Counted from the first letter of the stretch, positions 9,133-15,669 are shown. The stretch is DNA of 64,000 nucleotides from Sporocytophaga myxococcoides (GCF_000775915.1 NZ_BBLT01000002.1:620001-684000); one strand, 5' to 3'. The notes: generated by a model from the sequence alone, not told the origin. Made by a program: numbers and translations.

Positions 9133-9315
9133 ATTCAATCAGCTAACCTTTAGCTTTATTTTGAATAAATAATCAGTTTCTTTCCTCCATTGATTGAAGA
9201 GTTAAATACTTTTATATTCTTCAGGTAATATAAAGTTTAAAGGTGGATCCAAGAGGTGAATTGAAAGGTTGCAGGATTTAAAATCAAATCTGTAAATTCA
9301 ATCAGCTAACCTTTA
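9133..9315. repeat. 20-bp direct repeat pair
   Basis: ATTCAATCAGCTAACCTTTA occurs at 9133-9152 and again, identical, at 9296-9315, 163 bp apart. Both lie directly downstream of the recombinase operon, and the second ends 32 bases before the three-way-junction structure. Spacing and identity suggest binding sites for a recombinase or HTH protein of the element, or a duplicated promoter region. Confidence 0.7.
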
Positions 9316-9347
9316 ATATTTGTTTTTCAGGAATGTTTTCCAATTAT

Positions 9348-9458
9348 GAAGTGGGTAAATAACGTCTGTATGCTCCCTTACTTTTATGTAGTGCAATTAA
9401 TATAATCCAAACAGAGCATTGTGCATGTTGTATAACATGCACAAAGACGTCCCACTTC
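9348..9458 (+). ncRNA. Putative structured RNA or folded DNA site (three-way junction)
   Basis: Four stems nest exactly. 9348-9355 pairs with 9451-9458 (8 bp). A 6-nt bulge follows, then 9362-9367 pairs with 9445-9450 (6 bp). Inside are two hairpins, 9370-9375 with 9414-9419 (6 bp) and 9421-9429 with 9434-9442 (9 bp, 4-nt loop). Junction linkers are only 2, 1 and 2 nt. All pairs are Watson-Crick. A rho-independent-type terminator follows at 9529-9552, as expected for a short transcript. The alternative is a single-stranded DNA fold used for recombination, mobilisation or replication. No known RNA family was recognised. Confidence 0.5.
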
Positions 9459-9528
9459 GCCCCACTCGTTTATTCTTATATTTAAAATAATTAATTGATT
9501 TTTAGTATGTTGTACTAGGTTTTTAAGG

Positions 9529-9552
9529 GGTGAAGTAGATTTCACCTTTTTT
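9529..9552 (+). terminator. Hairpin terminator after the structured locus
   Basis: 9529-9534 pairs with 9541-9546 (GGTGAA/TTCACC, 6-nt loop), followed immediately by six Ts (9547-9552). It would end a plus-strand transcript passing through the three-way-junction structure. Confidence 0.6.
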
Positions 9553-10077
9553 CGGAGTATAAAAGCGGAATAATACAATTTTTCAAATCAGCTTGCTTCG
9601 GATCTTGTAAATTATTTGACAGGTAAGATGGTGTTTCTCAATTTAAAGCTTTGGTTTACCTTAACCAATTTTTAATGTTGATTGCTTGTTTTAACTGATT
9701 TTTATAGTAATTTTGAATACCAAATTAGTATTTAGTTTTAGCTCTACAAGGTAGAAGTTGCAACTGGTCTATTATATTGAAAATAATAGATTTTATTTTT
9801 ATAATACTTTTTAGATTTTTATAATCTAACATGTTAATTGTTCTTGATTAGCATTCTTAGTTATCTCTATTAAAAGTTTTAAATCCAACATTCAAAGTAT
9901 TTCTAATTCATTGTTAGGATTGACATATATCCCAGTGAATTGCTATATCCAGATGTTAAATCATAGCCGGATAAACTCTGATTGATGAAAGTCTCAATCT
10001 GTAATAGTTCTCTACTGGAACCTTTAGAACATTCCGTTCTTATTTCACATTTTAAGTAACTTAAAAATTTAATCACT

Positions 10078-10245
10078 ATGTTTCTAAATACATCAGAAGC
10101 TTCTGATTTTTTAAATATTACGAAGAACAATCTTTATAGATTAATAAAGGATAAAAAAGTAAAGTTTTATAAGCCCAATGGAAAGAATCTCTATTTTAAA
10201 AAGGAGGATCTTATTTCGTATATAGAAAGGGGGGTATATGAATAA
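10078..10245 (+). CDS. Small HTH protein, excisionase/MerR-like fold (55 aa)
   Basis: This short gene reads MFLNTSEASDFLNITKNNLY and ends at the TAA at 10243. It shows the usual pattern of the excisionase-type winged HTH (HTH_17): a SEASDFLNITKNNLYRLI recognition helix, then VKFYKPNGKNLYFKKEDLISYI for the wing and last helix. Family members bind DNA as excisionases or small regulators. It overlaps the next HTH gene by 8 nt and is probably the first of a four-gene array. A role in controlling excision of the element is likely but inferred. Confidence 0.75.
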   Translation: MFLNTSEASDFLNITKNNLYRLIKDKKVKFYKPNGKNLYFKKEDLISYIERGVYE

Positions 10246-10435
10246 TTCTATATCAACTAAGGAAGTACCTTTTCTTTCATTTAGTGAAACACAAAAAGCT
10301 TTAGATTGCTCTAAAACGTTTATGTATACTTTGATTGATAAAGGAGAATTGAAACCAAAATATTTAGGAGCAAAACCTTATTTTCTTATCAATGATATTC
10401 TTGGTGCTATGAAGGATGCACCGGAGAAATATTAA
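10238..10435 (+). CDS. Tandem HTH paralogue 1 (65 aa)
   Basis: This small excisionase-like HTH protein contains FLSFSETQKALDCSKTFMYTLI as its recognition part, then GELKPKYLGAKPYFLINDIL as wing and last helix. It is clearly paralogous to the two following genes and more distantly related to the 55-aa gene, whose end it overlaps by 8 nt. The overlap supports coupled translation. Confidence 0.75.
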   Translation: MNNSISTKEVPFLSFSETQKALDCSKTFMYTLIDKGELKPKYLGAKPYFLINDILGAMKDAPEKY

Positions 10436-10462
10436 AACACTTAATTAAAAACAAACTGATAT

Positions 10463-10657
10463 ATGCTGTTAGGACATAAAAAAAGAATCCCTTTTCTTTC
10501 AATGAGTGAAACTCAAAAGGCTCTTAGCTGTTCAAGGACTTTTATTGAAAAGCAGATTAAACTGGGAAGATTAAAGCCTAAATATTTAGGTAAAAAATGT
10601 TATTTTCTAATTGATGAGGTTGTCCTTGCAATGACTGATCAACCAGAAGATGATTAA
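10463..10657 (+). CDS. Tandem HTH paralogue 2 (64 aa)
   Basis: It shares with its neighbours the pattern IPFLSMSETQKALSCSRTFI, then GRLKPKYLGKKCYFLIDEVV and a final acidic tail. The spacing to the preceding gene is 27 nt and to the next only 3 nt. Closest relative is paralogue 3, and both start with an M-L/F-L-G-H sequence. It is a DNA-binding excisionase-type fold whose target is unknown. Confidence 0.75.
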   Translation: MLLGHKKRIPFLSMSETQKALSCSRTFIEKQIKLGRLKPKYLGKKCYFLIDEVVLAMTDQPEDD

Positions 10658-10660
10658 ACT

Positions 10661-10855
10661 ATGTTTTTAGGTCACGTTAAATGGATACCATTTATTACAT
10701 TTAAAAAGCTTCAAAAAGATCTTGATTGTTCAGAGTCTTTTATATATACTCAAATTAAGTTTGGAAGATTAAAGCCAAGATATTTAGGAAGAAGATGTTA
10801 TTTTATGGTACACGAAGTAATTCACGCGATGCGTGATATTCCATATGAAGATTGA
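10661..10855 (+). CDS. Tandem HTH paralogue 3 (64 aa)
   Basis: The third close paralogue reads WIPFITFKKLQKDLDCSESF, then GRLKPRYLGRRCYFMVHEVI. More basic residues in the wing than in paralogue 1 suggest altered DNA specificity. It begins 3 nt after paralogue 2, and a strong hairpin terminator follows, so the array 10078-10855 is one transcription unit. Confidence 0.75.
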   Translation: MFLGHVKWIPFITFKKLQKDLDCSESFIYTQIKFGRLKPRYLGRRCYFMVHEVIHAMRDIPYED

Positions 10856-10857
10856 GA

Positions 10858-10887
10858 AAATGAGGTTGCTAATCGGCAACCTCATTT
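10858..10887. terminator. Bidirectional hairpin terminator
   Basis: 10858-10869 pairs perfectly with 10876-10887 (12 bp, 6-nt loop). It separates the plus-strand HTH array from the convergent minus-strand nuclease gene, and short T/A-rich runs flank both sides. Confidence 0.75.
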
Positions 10888-10900
10888 CATTTGTATTTGA

Positions 10901-11548
10901 TCAACATTGACCGAAAAACTTTTTACAAAATTCAATGTACTGAAGTATGATGTCTTTATCAGTTTCAAAATCTTTATGATTCCCTAAGTATTGAAATTTT
11001 TCTCCAGCTTCAAGTTTTTCCGCCTTTTGTATTTTGATGTGCTTTGGAGTAACTAAAATAAAGTATGCATTCGGGTATGGGTATTTTCCACGTGATTCAT
11101 AATATTCATTGAAATCAAATTCTCCACTTGTTCTGTATTTAACTTCAATAAAGGCAATCATACTTTCTTTTACAATTATAAAATCGGGCATCTTTCTAAC
11201 CTGATTGGCAACATCACCAGTTTTAGGAAGATAACGATCACTGAATCCGGGAACAGTATTTTCCATTCCAAACCTGAATACTCTATATCCAAGTGCTAGA
11301 AACATTTCTTCAACTATGGCTTCTGCAAGTCTTCCCTTTATCGAATTGTCATTAACTTTAACCTTTTTTCTTTCGGAAGAAGATCCATTCTTATTTTTCT
11401 TAAAACACTCAATACAAAATTCGTATTCTGAATCTTTATATTGACCGCATTTACACTTGTCAATCGTGCCTTCTTTTGAATCATAATAATGTTCTCTACA
11501 GAGTTCATAAGTCCCGGAAGGATCATTGCAGTATTTACAGTTAGCCAT
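10901..11548 (-). CDS. Zinc-finger plus PD-(D/E)xK nuclease-like protein (215 aa)
   Basis: The N-terminus has two metal-binding clusters: C4-x2-C7 with C17-x2-H20, and C32-x-C34 with C45-x2-C48. After a basic Lys/Arg linker (50-65), the C-terminal domain shows the nuclease core: acidic helix residues Glu76/Glu80 (GRLAEAIVEEMF), Asp122 in PDF, and Glu135-x-Lys137 in FIEVKYR. This is the PD-(D/E)xK arrangement of restriction, resolvase and repair nucleases. The finger probably gives nucleic-acid or partner binding. In this element it could serve defence or DNA processing. It faces the HTH array, and its own promoter lies between 11549 and 11770. Confidence 0.8.
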   Translation of the reverse strand: MANCKYCNDPSGTYELCREHYYDSKEGTIDKCKCGQYKDSEYEFCIECFKKNKNGSSSERKKVKVNDNSIKGRLAEAIVEEMFLALGYRVFRFGMENTVPGFSDRYLPKTGDVANQVRKMPDFIIVKESMIAFIEVKYRTSGEFDFNEYYESRGKYPYPNAYFILVTPKHIKIQKAEKLEAGEKFQYLGNHKDFETDKDIILQYIEFCKKFFGQC

Positions 11549-11770
11549 AGTAAAAATTTTAGGTTTAAGAATTTGAAAAAACTAGTAAACTCTTTAAAAA
11601 TAACTATTTAAAATGAAAGAATTATTCTTCTTATTAAATTCCAAATTAGCTTGAAAATTTAATAGCCAATTTATTGGATATATAAAAGTTGGTCGCCTGC
11701 AAGAATCAATATTGGTGTTTTTTCGTCTAAGGATTCGAGTTATATTTGGATTTACTACAACCTTATTTTT

Positions 11771-12610
11771 ATGAATACATTATTTTCAACTTCAATCTTT
11801 AAGAAAGATATAAGATCAATCTTCAGGGAACTTGGTAAATCAAAATTTGCTAAAATATTGATACAGATTTTTAAGGAGTTTTCTATCCCTGTAATTTTAA
11901 GTTATATCGTTTTAATTTATTATCCGAATACTGAAAGCACTAAGCAATCTTCTGTAAGCAATGCGGAAAGGTATTTTGCATATCTTTTCTTTATTAGCTG
12001 GTTTACCGGTAATTTAAATAGGATTATTAAGCAAAAGAAAACAGAAAAAAGTTTCGAGGACTTGAAGGTAAAAACTGAGGATTTAATAAAGCAGCTTGAA
12101 GAAGCCTCAATAAACACTATTGGACATTTAACTGGAGGAGACTCATATCCCCAAATAACATTGCTAGCATGTTTGAATGCTGAAAAGAATGGGGATATGC
12201 TTAAGCCATTTTTCTATATAAGTTCAAATGGGGTATTCCCTATTTATAATTTAAAAATAATGATTACTTGTTATTCTCCTCATGGGACAATTGTTTTTGA
12301 TCAGGTTCAGGAAATTGATATACTACACCAAAATAATCAGTATTCTATTGATGGTGTTTTGCCATTTTACCCAGAAGATGGGGTTAAAATGATAACTTAT
12401 ATAGTTACTAGAAATGCCTTGTTTTTTCAAAAAAACAGAATTGACATTGTGGATGGAAATAGTGTGGTTGCTACTAAAATTTTTAAATTAATTAAGAAAG
12501 ATGAATATTCCGTTTTATACAAATATATAGATCCCTCATATAATGGGATGAGCGATGAGCAAATATTTGGAACCGGTCAATTTGACTTTAGTTATTGTCA
12601 AAAGATTTGA
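11771..12610 (+). CDS. Two-TM coiled-coil protein of unknown function (279 aa)
   Basis: Two membrane segments (about residues 33-50 and 68-84) are followed by a Lys/Glu-rich coiled coil (about 90-115), then a soluble, apparently beta-rich domain (about 118-255) with several aromatic residues, and a polar tail. There is no signal peptide and no catalytic motif that I recognise. A membrane anchor coupled to a cytoplasmic sensor-like domain is common among effectors of anti-phage systems. That reading rests only on architecture and on the neighbouring nuclease and dGTPase-like genes. The gene is divergent from the nuclease. Confidence 0.65.
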   Translation: MNTLFSTSIFKKDIRSIFRELGKSKFAKILIQIFKEFSIPVILSYIVLIYYPNTESTKQSSVSNAERYFAYLFFISWFTGNLNRIIKQKKTEKSFEDLKVKTEDLIKQLEEASINTIGHLTGGDSYPQITLLACLNAEKNGDMLKPFFYISSNGVFPIYNLKIMITCYSPHGTIVFDQVQEIDILHQNNQYSIDGVLPFYPEDGVKMITYIVTRNALFFQKNRIDIVDGNSVVATKIFKLIKKDEYSVLYKYIDPSYNGMSDEQIFGTGQFDFSYCQKI

Positions 12611-12655
12611 TGAGTTAAGTATTTATTTAATGCGAAAGAAATACATTGGGCTCTT

Positions 12656-12838
12656 TTGTCTTTCCATATTATGGAAGAGCCAAAGAGATCCTTAGAATCT
12701 CTTAAACTATTATCAGGTTTTTATACTCCTGAAAGATGGAGTAGGGAAAGAAGAATATCGAGGATATTGAAGTTAGCCGTGTCCGGAAGAAATATTTCTT
12801 GCCTGGTCGTTTCGTGCTTCAGAAGAACTTTAAAATGA
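12656..12838 (+). CDS. Possible small ORF (up to 60 aa), doubtful
   Basis: A short, basic, Arg/Ser-rich frame whose stop overlaps the start of the next small ORF (ATGA at 12835-12838). That arrangement is typical of coupled operon genes. An ATG at 12671 would give 55 aa. There is no recognised motif. It may be spurious or a remnant. Confidence 0.25.
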   Translation: MSFHIMEEPKRSLESLKLLSGFYTPERWSRERRISRILKLAVSGRNISCLVVSCFRRTLK

Positions 12839-13047
12839 GTTCGGCTAGATTTCTGCCTGAAAAGAATTACAAAGCTTATAAAGAGGCTAAAAAGGCAATA
12901 GAGCAGGACCGGCTAACAGTTAATGTATCATACAGCACAATAGAATATATAATTCTGCCATTTGATAGCTTTGACTGGAAAAATAGCCCTTTAAAGTTTT
13001 GTTATTGCAATAGTTATTTAACTTTGTACTTCACCATAGCTGGTTGA
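12835..13047 (+). CDS. Possible small hypothetical protein (70 aa)
   Basis: It begins MSSARFLPEKNYKAYKEAKK, and the first half looks like a helical lysine-rich segment. It ends 27 nt before a strong terminator and shares an ATGA overlap with the upstream small ORF. It has no known family. Gene status rests on context only. Confidence 0.35.
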   Translation: MSSARFLPEKNYKAYKEAKKAIEQDRLTVNVSYSTIEYIILPFDSFDWKNSPLKFCYCNSYLTLYFTIAG

Positions 13048-13073
13048 AATTAAACGGATCCCAATCTCGTTTT

Positions 13074-13103
13074 ACCCCTGACAGCTGGTCAGGGGTTTTT
13101 CTT
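13074..13103 (+). terminator. Strong rho-independent-type terminator
   Basis: ACCCCTGAC (13074-13082) pairs with GTCAGGGGT (13088-13096) around a 5-nt loop, followed by TTTTTCTTTT. It is GC-rich for this genome and closes the 11771-13047 unit. Confidence 0.8.
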
Positions 13104-13418
13104 TTAAAGAGTATTTAGTATTTTTTGTTTAAGGAAATCTCAGTTCTATTCATTGTTATTAAATCCATCGCAATTGTTCTGCGTTGAGGATTTTTATCTT
13201 TATTAGAAAAAGAAAGGAAGGTGTAGAAAACTGTAAAATTTTTAATTTTTTTTAAAAATATTTTTCAAAAATATGATTAGGAATAATTATCCTTCTTAGA
13301 GATATCTTCGTAAATATCAGGGTAAAACAGACGATCTTTTTCTCAAAAAAATAAACACTTCTTATTGATTGCCAGTTATTTGTTAAACATAACTATTGCT
13401 TTTTTTTGCAAAATTTAT

Positions 13419-13449
13419 GTACTTAGTACGAATATTACGTATGTATTCG
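13419..13449. promoter_or_regulatory. Palindromic motifs, possible operator
   Basis: GTACT-T-AGTAC (13419-13429) abuts an inverted repeat CGAATA (13429-13434)/TATTCG (13444-13449). They lie about 100 bases upstream of the 45-aa gene that precedes the dGTPase. Position and symmetry suit a repressor site, possibly for one of the element's HTH proteins. Confidence 0.35.
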
Positions 13450-13552
13450 TTGAAATGTGTGGAAGTATTAGTAAAAAGAAAATTGAAAAATCGTAAGATA
13501 CCACAATAATAGAAGACCTAAAATAAGTGTAACACCACAAAAAAAAACGACT

Positions 13553-13690
13553 ATGAGCAAAGTGTTAAATTATTCAGAATTTATGGATTTAGCCGCTAAG
13601 AGAGCTTTTGAAAAAGTCTCGGTTACTTCTGACAAAGGAAAATCTAGCTCTAATTCCAGTGGACAAAAAAATAAAAGTAATAAGAAGTAA
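13553..13690 (+). CDS. Small 45-aa protein upstream of the dGTPase gene
   Basis: The ATG at 13553 opens 45 codons ending at TAA 13688-13690. The N-terminal half (MSKVLNYSEFMDLAAKRAF) looks like an amphipathic helix, and the C-terminal half is a Ser/Lys/Asn-rich disordered tail. A hairpin terminator follows within about 20 nt, before the dGTPase-like gene. It could be an independent small protein, a partner of the hydrolase, or a leader whose translation affects the terminator. Family unknown. Confidence 0.55.
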   Translation: MSKVLNYSEFMDLAAKRAFEKVSVTSDKGKSSSNSSGQKNKSNKK

Positions 13691-13710
13691 TTTTTTATAA
13701 ATTTAAAGTG

Positions 13711-13745
13711 TGAGAGAACTTGTTATTCAAGTTCTCTTTTTTTTT
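13711..13745 (+). terminator. Terminator between the 45-aa gene and the dGTPase-like gene
   Basis: GAGAACTTG is followed by a 5-nt loop and then CAAGTTCTC, and a run of nine or more Ts comes next. It ends only about 22 bases before the hydrolase ATG at 13767. The hydrolase must therefore be expressed by read-through, by a promoter within or just after the hairpin, or by regulated antitermination. Confidence 0.75.
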
Positions 13746-13766
13746 AATAACCCATTTCTTTTTTAT

Positions 13767-15188
13767 ATGTTATATCGAGACTCAGACAAACATCGACTAA
13801 TATCAGTAAATGATAATAATCCCTATAGATCTACTTTTAGAAGAGATATAAGTAGGTTAATTCACTCTCCAAGCTTTCGACGACTTACAGGAAAACAACA
13901 ATTGTTTCCAGGCCATGAATCAGATTTTTTTAGGAATAGGTTAACTCATTCCATAGAAGTGTATCAAATTGCCAGATCGATTGCTTGTAGATTAAATATA
14001 AGTGAAGAAACTCTGGAGAATAATTTTATTGATTTGGATATAATTGAATTTGCGGGTTTGGCTCATGATTTAGGACATCCTCCTTTTGGTCATGTAGGTG
14101 AATATGCTTTAGATTTTTGCATGAAACCTTATGGCGGATTTGAAGGGAATGCACAAACTTTAAGGATTTTAACTAAACTTGAAAAGAAAGGAATGCATGA
14201 AGATACAAATGAAAAGGTAGGCTTAAATTTAACATATAGAACATTAGCTTCTATTCTTAAATATGATGAACCGATTCCAAATAAAAGAGAAGTTCTTGAT
14301 AGTTTGGCAAAGGGGTATTATATGTCTGAGTTAGATTTAGTAAATAAAATTAAAGAAAATGTTACAGGTCAAGCAAATTTTAAAGCGTCTCGGGGGGATA
14401 ATGCATTTAAAACTATTGAATGCTCAATTATGGATTTAGCAGACGATATAGCCTATAGTACCTATGATTTAGAAGATGCTTTTAAAGGAAACTTTCTTAC
14501 TCCTTTAAATTTTCTAAATCCTAGTGACAAAGTATTGGAAGAAATGACTAAAAGGTTAAATAAGAAAGCTAGCGATAAAAACTATACTAGAAAAGAAATA
14601 AAGTCAGGTTTGAGAGAGATTTTTGCAGAGTGGTGCGGAGGATACTTTGAGAAAATTGTTAGTCAAACTAAAGAAGAAAATCAGGGTGATTCACATGAGT
14701 TGCTTTATAATGTTATTGGAGCTGGGCAAGAGATAAGTGAGAATGTCGCACGGGATGGTTATTCCCGAAATTATATAACATCAACTTTGGTTGACCAGGC
14801 TATAAACTCTGTATGTTTTCACTATAATGATAAAATACCGGCACTTTCATCTGTTAGTTTTAGCGAAGAAAGAAAATTTAAAGTTGAACTTTTGAAAAAC
14901 TTTGTTTATGTATCTATTATAGAAAGCAGTCTTATTTCGGTTCCTTCTTATAGAGGGTATGAAATTGTTCGGTTCATATTCAATTCGCTTTCCAATGAAG
15001 AAAGGAATAAAGAAGGATATAAATTGCTCCCAATAGATTATAAAAATGCTTACGAAGAAGCTAATGAAAAAGAAGAGAAATATAGAGTTATATGCGATTT
15101 TATAGCTGGAATGACTGATAGATATGCTATCGAATTTTATGGAAGATTAACAAGCGAAAATCCAGAAACTATTTTTAAACAAGTATAA
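13767..15188 (+). CDS. dGTPase-like HD-domain dNTP triphosphohydrolase (473 aa)
   Basis: Family enzymes hydrolyse a dNTP, classically dGTP, to the nucleoside and triphosphate. The HD metal site is visible: His61 in RNRLTHSIEV, His100-Asp101 in AHDLGHPPFGH, and the Asp pair at 226-227 in MDLADDIAYS. The substrate-side motif FRRLTGKQQLFPGHESDFFR is also typical of Dgt. Length is close to E. coli Dgt (505 aa). The frame is open 19 codons further upstream, but those codons encode the preceding terminator hairpin, so the ATG at 13767 is chosen. dGTPase homologues are known to protect bacteria from phages by draining dNTPs. Location on an integrative element makes defence more likely than housekeeping. 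Confidence 0.88.
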   Translation: MLYRDSDKHRLISVNDNNPYRSTFRRDISRLIHSPSFRRLTGKQQLFPGHESDFFRNRLTHSIEVYQIARSIACRLNISEETLENNFIDLDIIEFAGLAHDLGHPPFGHVGEYALDFCMKPYGGFEGNAQTLRILTKLEKKGMHEDTNEKVGLNLTYRTLASILKYDEPIPNKREVLDSLAKGYYMSELDLVNKIKENVTGQANFKASRGDNAFKTIECSIMDLADDIAYSTYDLEDAFKGNFLTPLNFLNPSDKVLEEMTKRLNKKASDKNYTRKEIKSGLREIFAEWCGGYFEKIVSQTKEENQGDSHELLYNVIGAGQEISENVARDGYSRNYITSTLVDQAINSVCFHYNDKIPALSSVSFSEERKFKVELLKNFVYVSIIESSLISVPSYRGYEIVRFIFNSLSNEERNKEGYKLLPIDYKNAYEEANEKEEKYRVICDFIAGMTDRYAIEFYGRLTSENPETIFKQV

Positions 15189-15194
15189 TTTTTA

Positions 15195-15229
15195 ACCAAG
15201 TGCATATCAATTTAAAATACGCACTTGGT
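15195..15229. terminator. Bidirectional terminator between convergent genes
   Basis: ACCAAGTGC (15195-15203) pairs with GCACTTGGT (15221-15229) around a 17-nt loop that can pair further. It lies between the end of the hydrolase gene and the end of the minus-strand 62-aa ORF. Confidence 0.6.
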
Positions 15230-15240
15230 AACTGGACTTA

Positions 15241-15429
15241 CTAATTTTCTATCAATTCAATAAAAATGTTAGAAACAGGTCCCATGAAAACATAATCTCT
15301 GCCTCCAGCTTTGTTGTCATCCATTAACATAATTACATTATTGTTAGAATGAACAGAAAAGTTTTCCCCTTCTTTAATTAATTCATGATATCCATCTGAT
15401 ATTACCAATCTGATAATTGCTTTTTTCAT
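15241..15429 (-). CDS. Small 62-aa hypothetical protein
   Basis: It begins MKKAIIRLVISDGYHELIKE and is probably a small beta-rich cytoplasmic protein. It has an ATG start and lies convergent to the hydrolase gene, separated by a hairpin. It is the last gene before the right end of the element. No family recognised. Confidence 0.5.
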   Translation of the reverse strand: MKKAIIRLVISDGYHELIKEGENFSVHSNNNVIMLMDDNKAGGRDYVFMGPVSNIFIELIEN

Positions 15430-15540
15430 AATAGGTAGATTATAGGTTTGATTTTTAAAAATCAGGTAATTGAAATAAAAAACTTACTCTGTAATATCCG
15501 TGTAAGTAAAACTTGGTTAAAAACTCGACTAAAAATACAA

Positions 15541-15571
15541 AAGCTCTGCAATTTATTCAATTACAGAGCTT
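15541..15571 (-). terminator. Element-supplied terminator for tRNA-Leu
   Basis: 15541-15553 pairs with 15559-15571 (13 bp, one mismatch, 5-nt loop), with a T-rich run on the minus strand side. It lies 13 bases inside the right attachment repeat and so terminates the tRNA transcript in place of the displaced hairpin at 6001-6034. Confidence 0.75.
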
Positions 15572-15583
15572 TATTTTTCTAAC

Positions 15584-15599
15584 AGTACCCAGGGCCGGA
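15584..15599. repeat. Right attachment repeat (within tRNA-Leu 3' end)
   Basis: Identical to 6038-6053. It covers the 3' acceptor strand, the discriminator base and part of the T-stem of tRNA-Leu. Integration here keeps the tRNA intact. Confidence 0.85.
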
Positions 15600-15669
15600 G
15601 TCGAACCGGCATGTCCTTGCGAACACAGGTGTTTGAGACCAGCGCGTCTACCAATTCCGCCACCTGGGC
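15586..15669 (-). tRNA. tRNA-Leu (anticodon CAA)
   Basis: This 84-nt class II tRNA starts GCCCAGGTGGCGG and has the acceptor stem GCCCAGG/CCTGGGT (one G-U). The D-stem is GCG/CGC, the anticodon loop CTCAAAC has CAA at 15635-15633, a 5-bp variable arm has a GCAA loop, and the T-arm is GCCGG-TTCGACT-CCGGC. CCA is not encoded. It decodes UUG. The anticodon stem carries one T-T mismatch (second pair), which is unusual but compatible with function. It is the integration target of the element. Confidence 0.95.

Larger units (their letters stand above)
9093..10077. other. Large noncoding region of the element with repeats and a structured locus
   Basis: About 985 bases without a convincing gene. 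It contains a 20-bp direct repeat pair (9133-9152 and 9296-9315), a three-way-junction structure (9348-9458) and a hairpin terminator (9529-9552), followed by AT-rich DNA leading to the HTH gene array. In integrative elements such a region can hold control signals, recombination sites or a structured RNA. Confidence 0.6.
13048..13552. other. Noncoding region with terminator and palindromes
   Basis: No gene is seen in these 505 bases. A strong terminator lies at 13074-13103, then AT-rich DNA, then two overlapping palindromic motifs at 13419-13449 about 100 bases before the 45-aa gene. Confidence 0.5.
6038..15599. mobile_element. Integrative element in the 3' end of tRNA-Leu(CAA)
   Basis: A 16-bp direct repeat (AGTACCCAGGGCCGGA) lies at 6038-6053 and 15584-15599. 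The right copy is the 3' end of a complete tRNA-Leu on the minus strand. A tyrosine recombinase gene lies 150 bp inside the left repeat, and an intact XerC/D-like gene follows. The element supplies its own hairpin terminator just inside the right repeat (15541-15571), matching the displaced chromosomal one at 6001-6034. Cargo is four excisionase-like HTH genes, a PD-(D/E)xK nuclease, a two-TM protein, small genes and a dGTPase-like hydrolase. No relaxase, coupling protein, capsid or replication gene is visible, so it is not a self-transmissible ICE as seen here. It could be mobilised by another element. Confidence 0.85.

Noticed and set aside
9384-9578. Minus-strand 64-aa frame across the structured noncoding region
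   Set aside because: It overlaps the palindromic stems and has no recognisable domain; composition is set by the inverted repeats.
9903-10130. Minus-strand 75-aa frame
   Set aside because: It overlaps the 55-aa HTH gene in antisense, and the HTH protein fits a known fold.
13710-13766. Upstream extension of the dGTPase-like gene (GTG start)
   Set aside because: These codons coincide with a terminator hairpin and T run, and the Dgt homology begins after the ATG at 13767.
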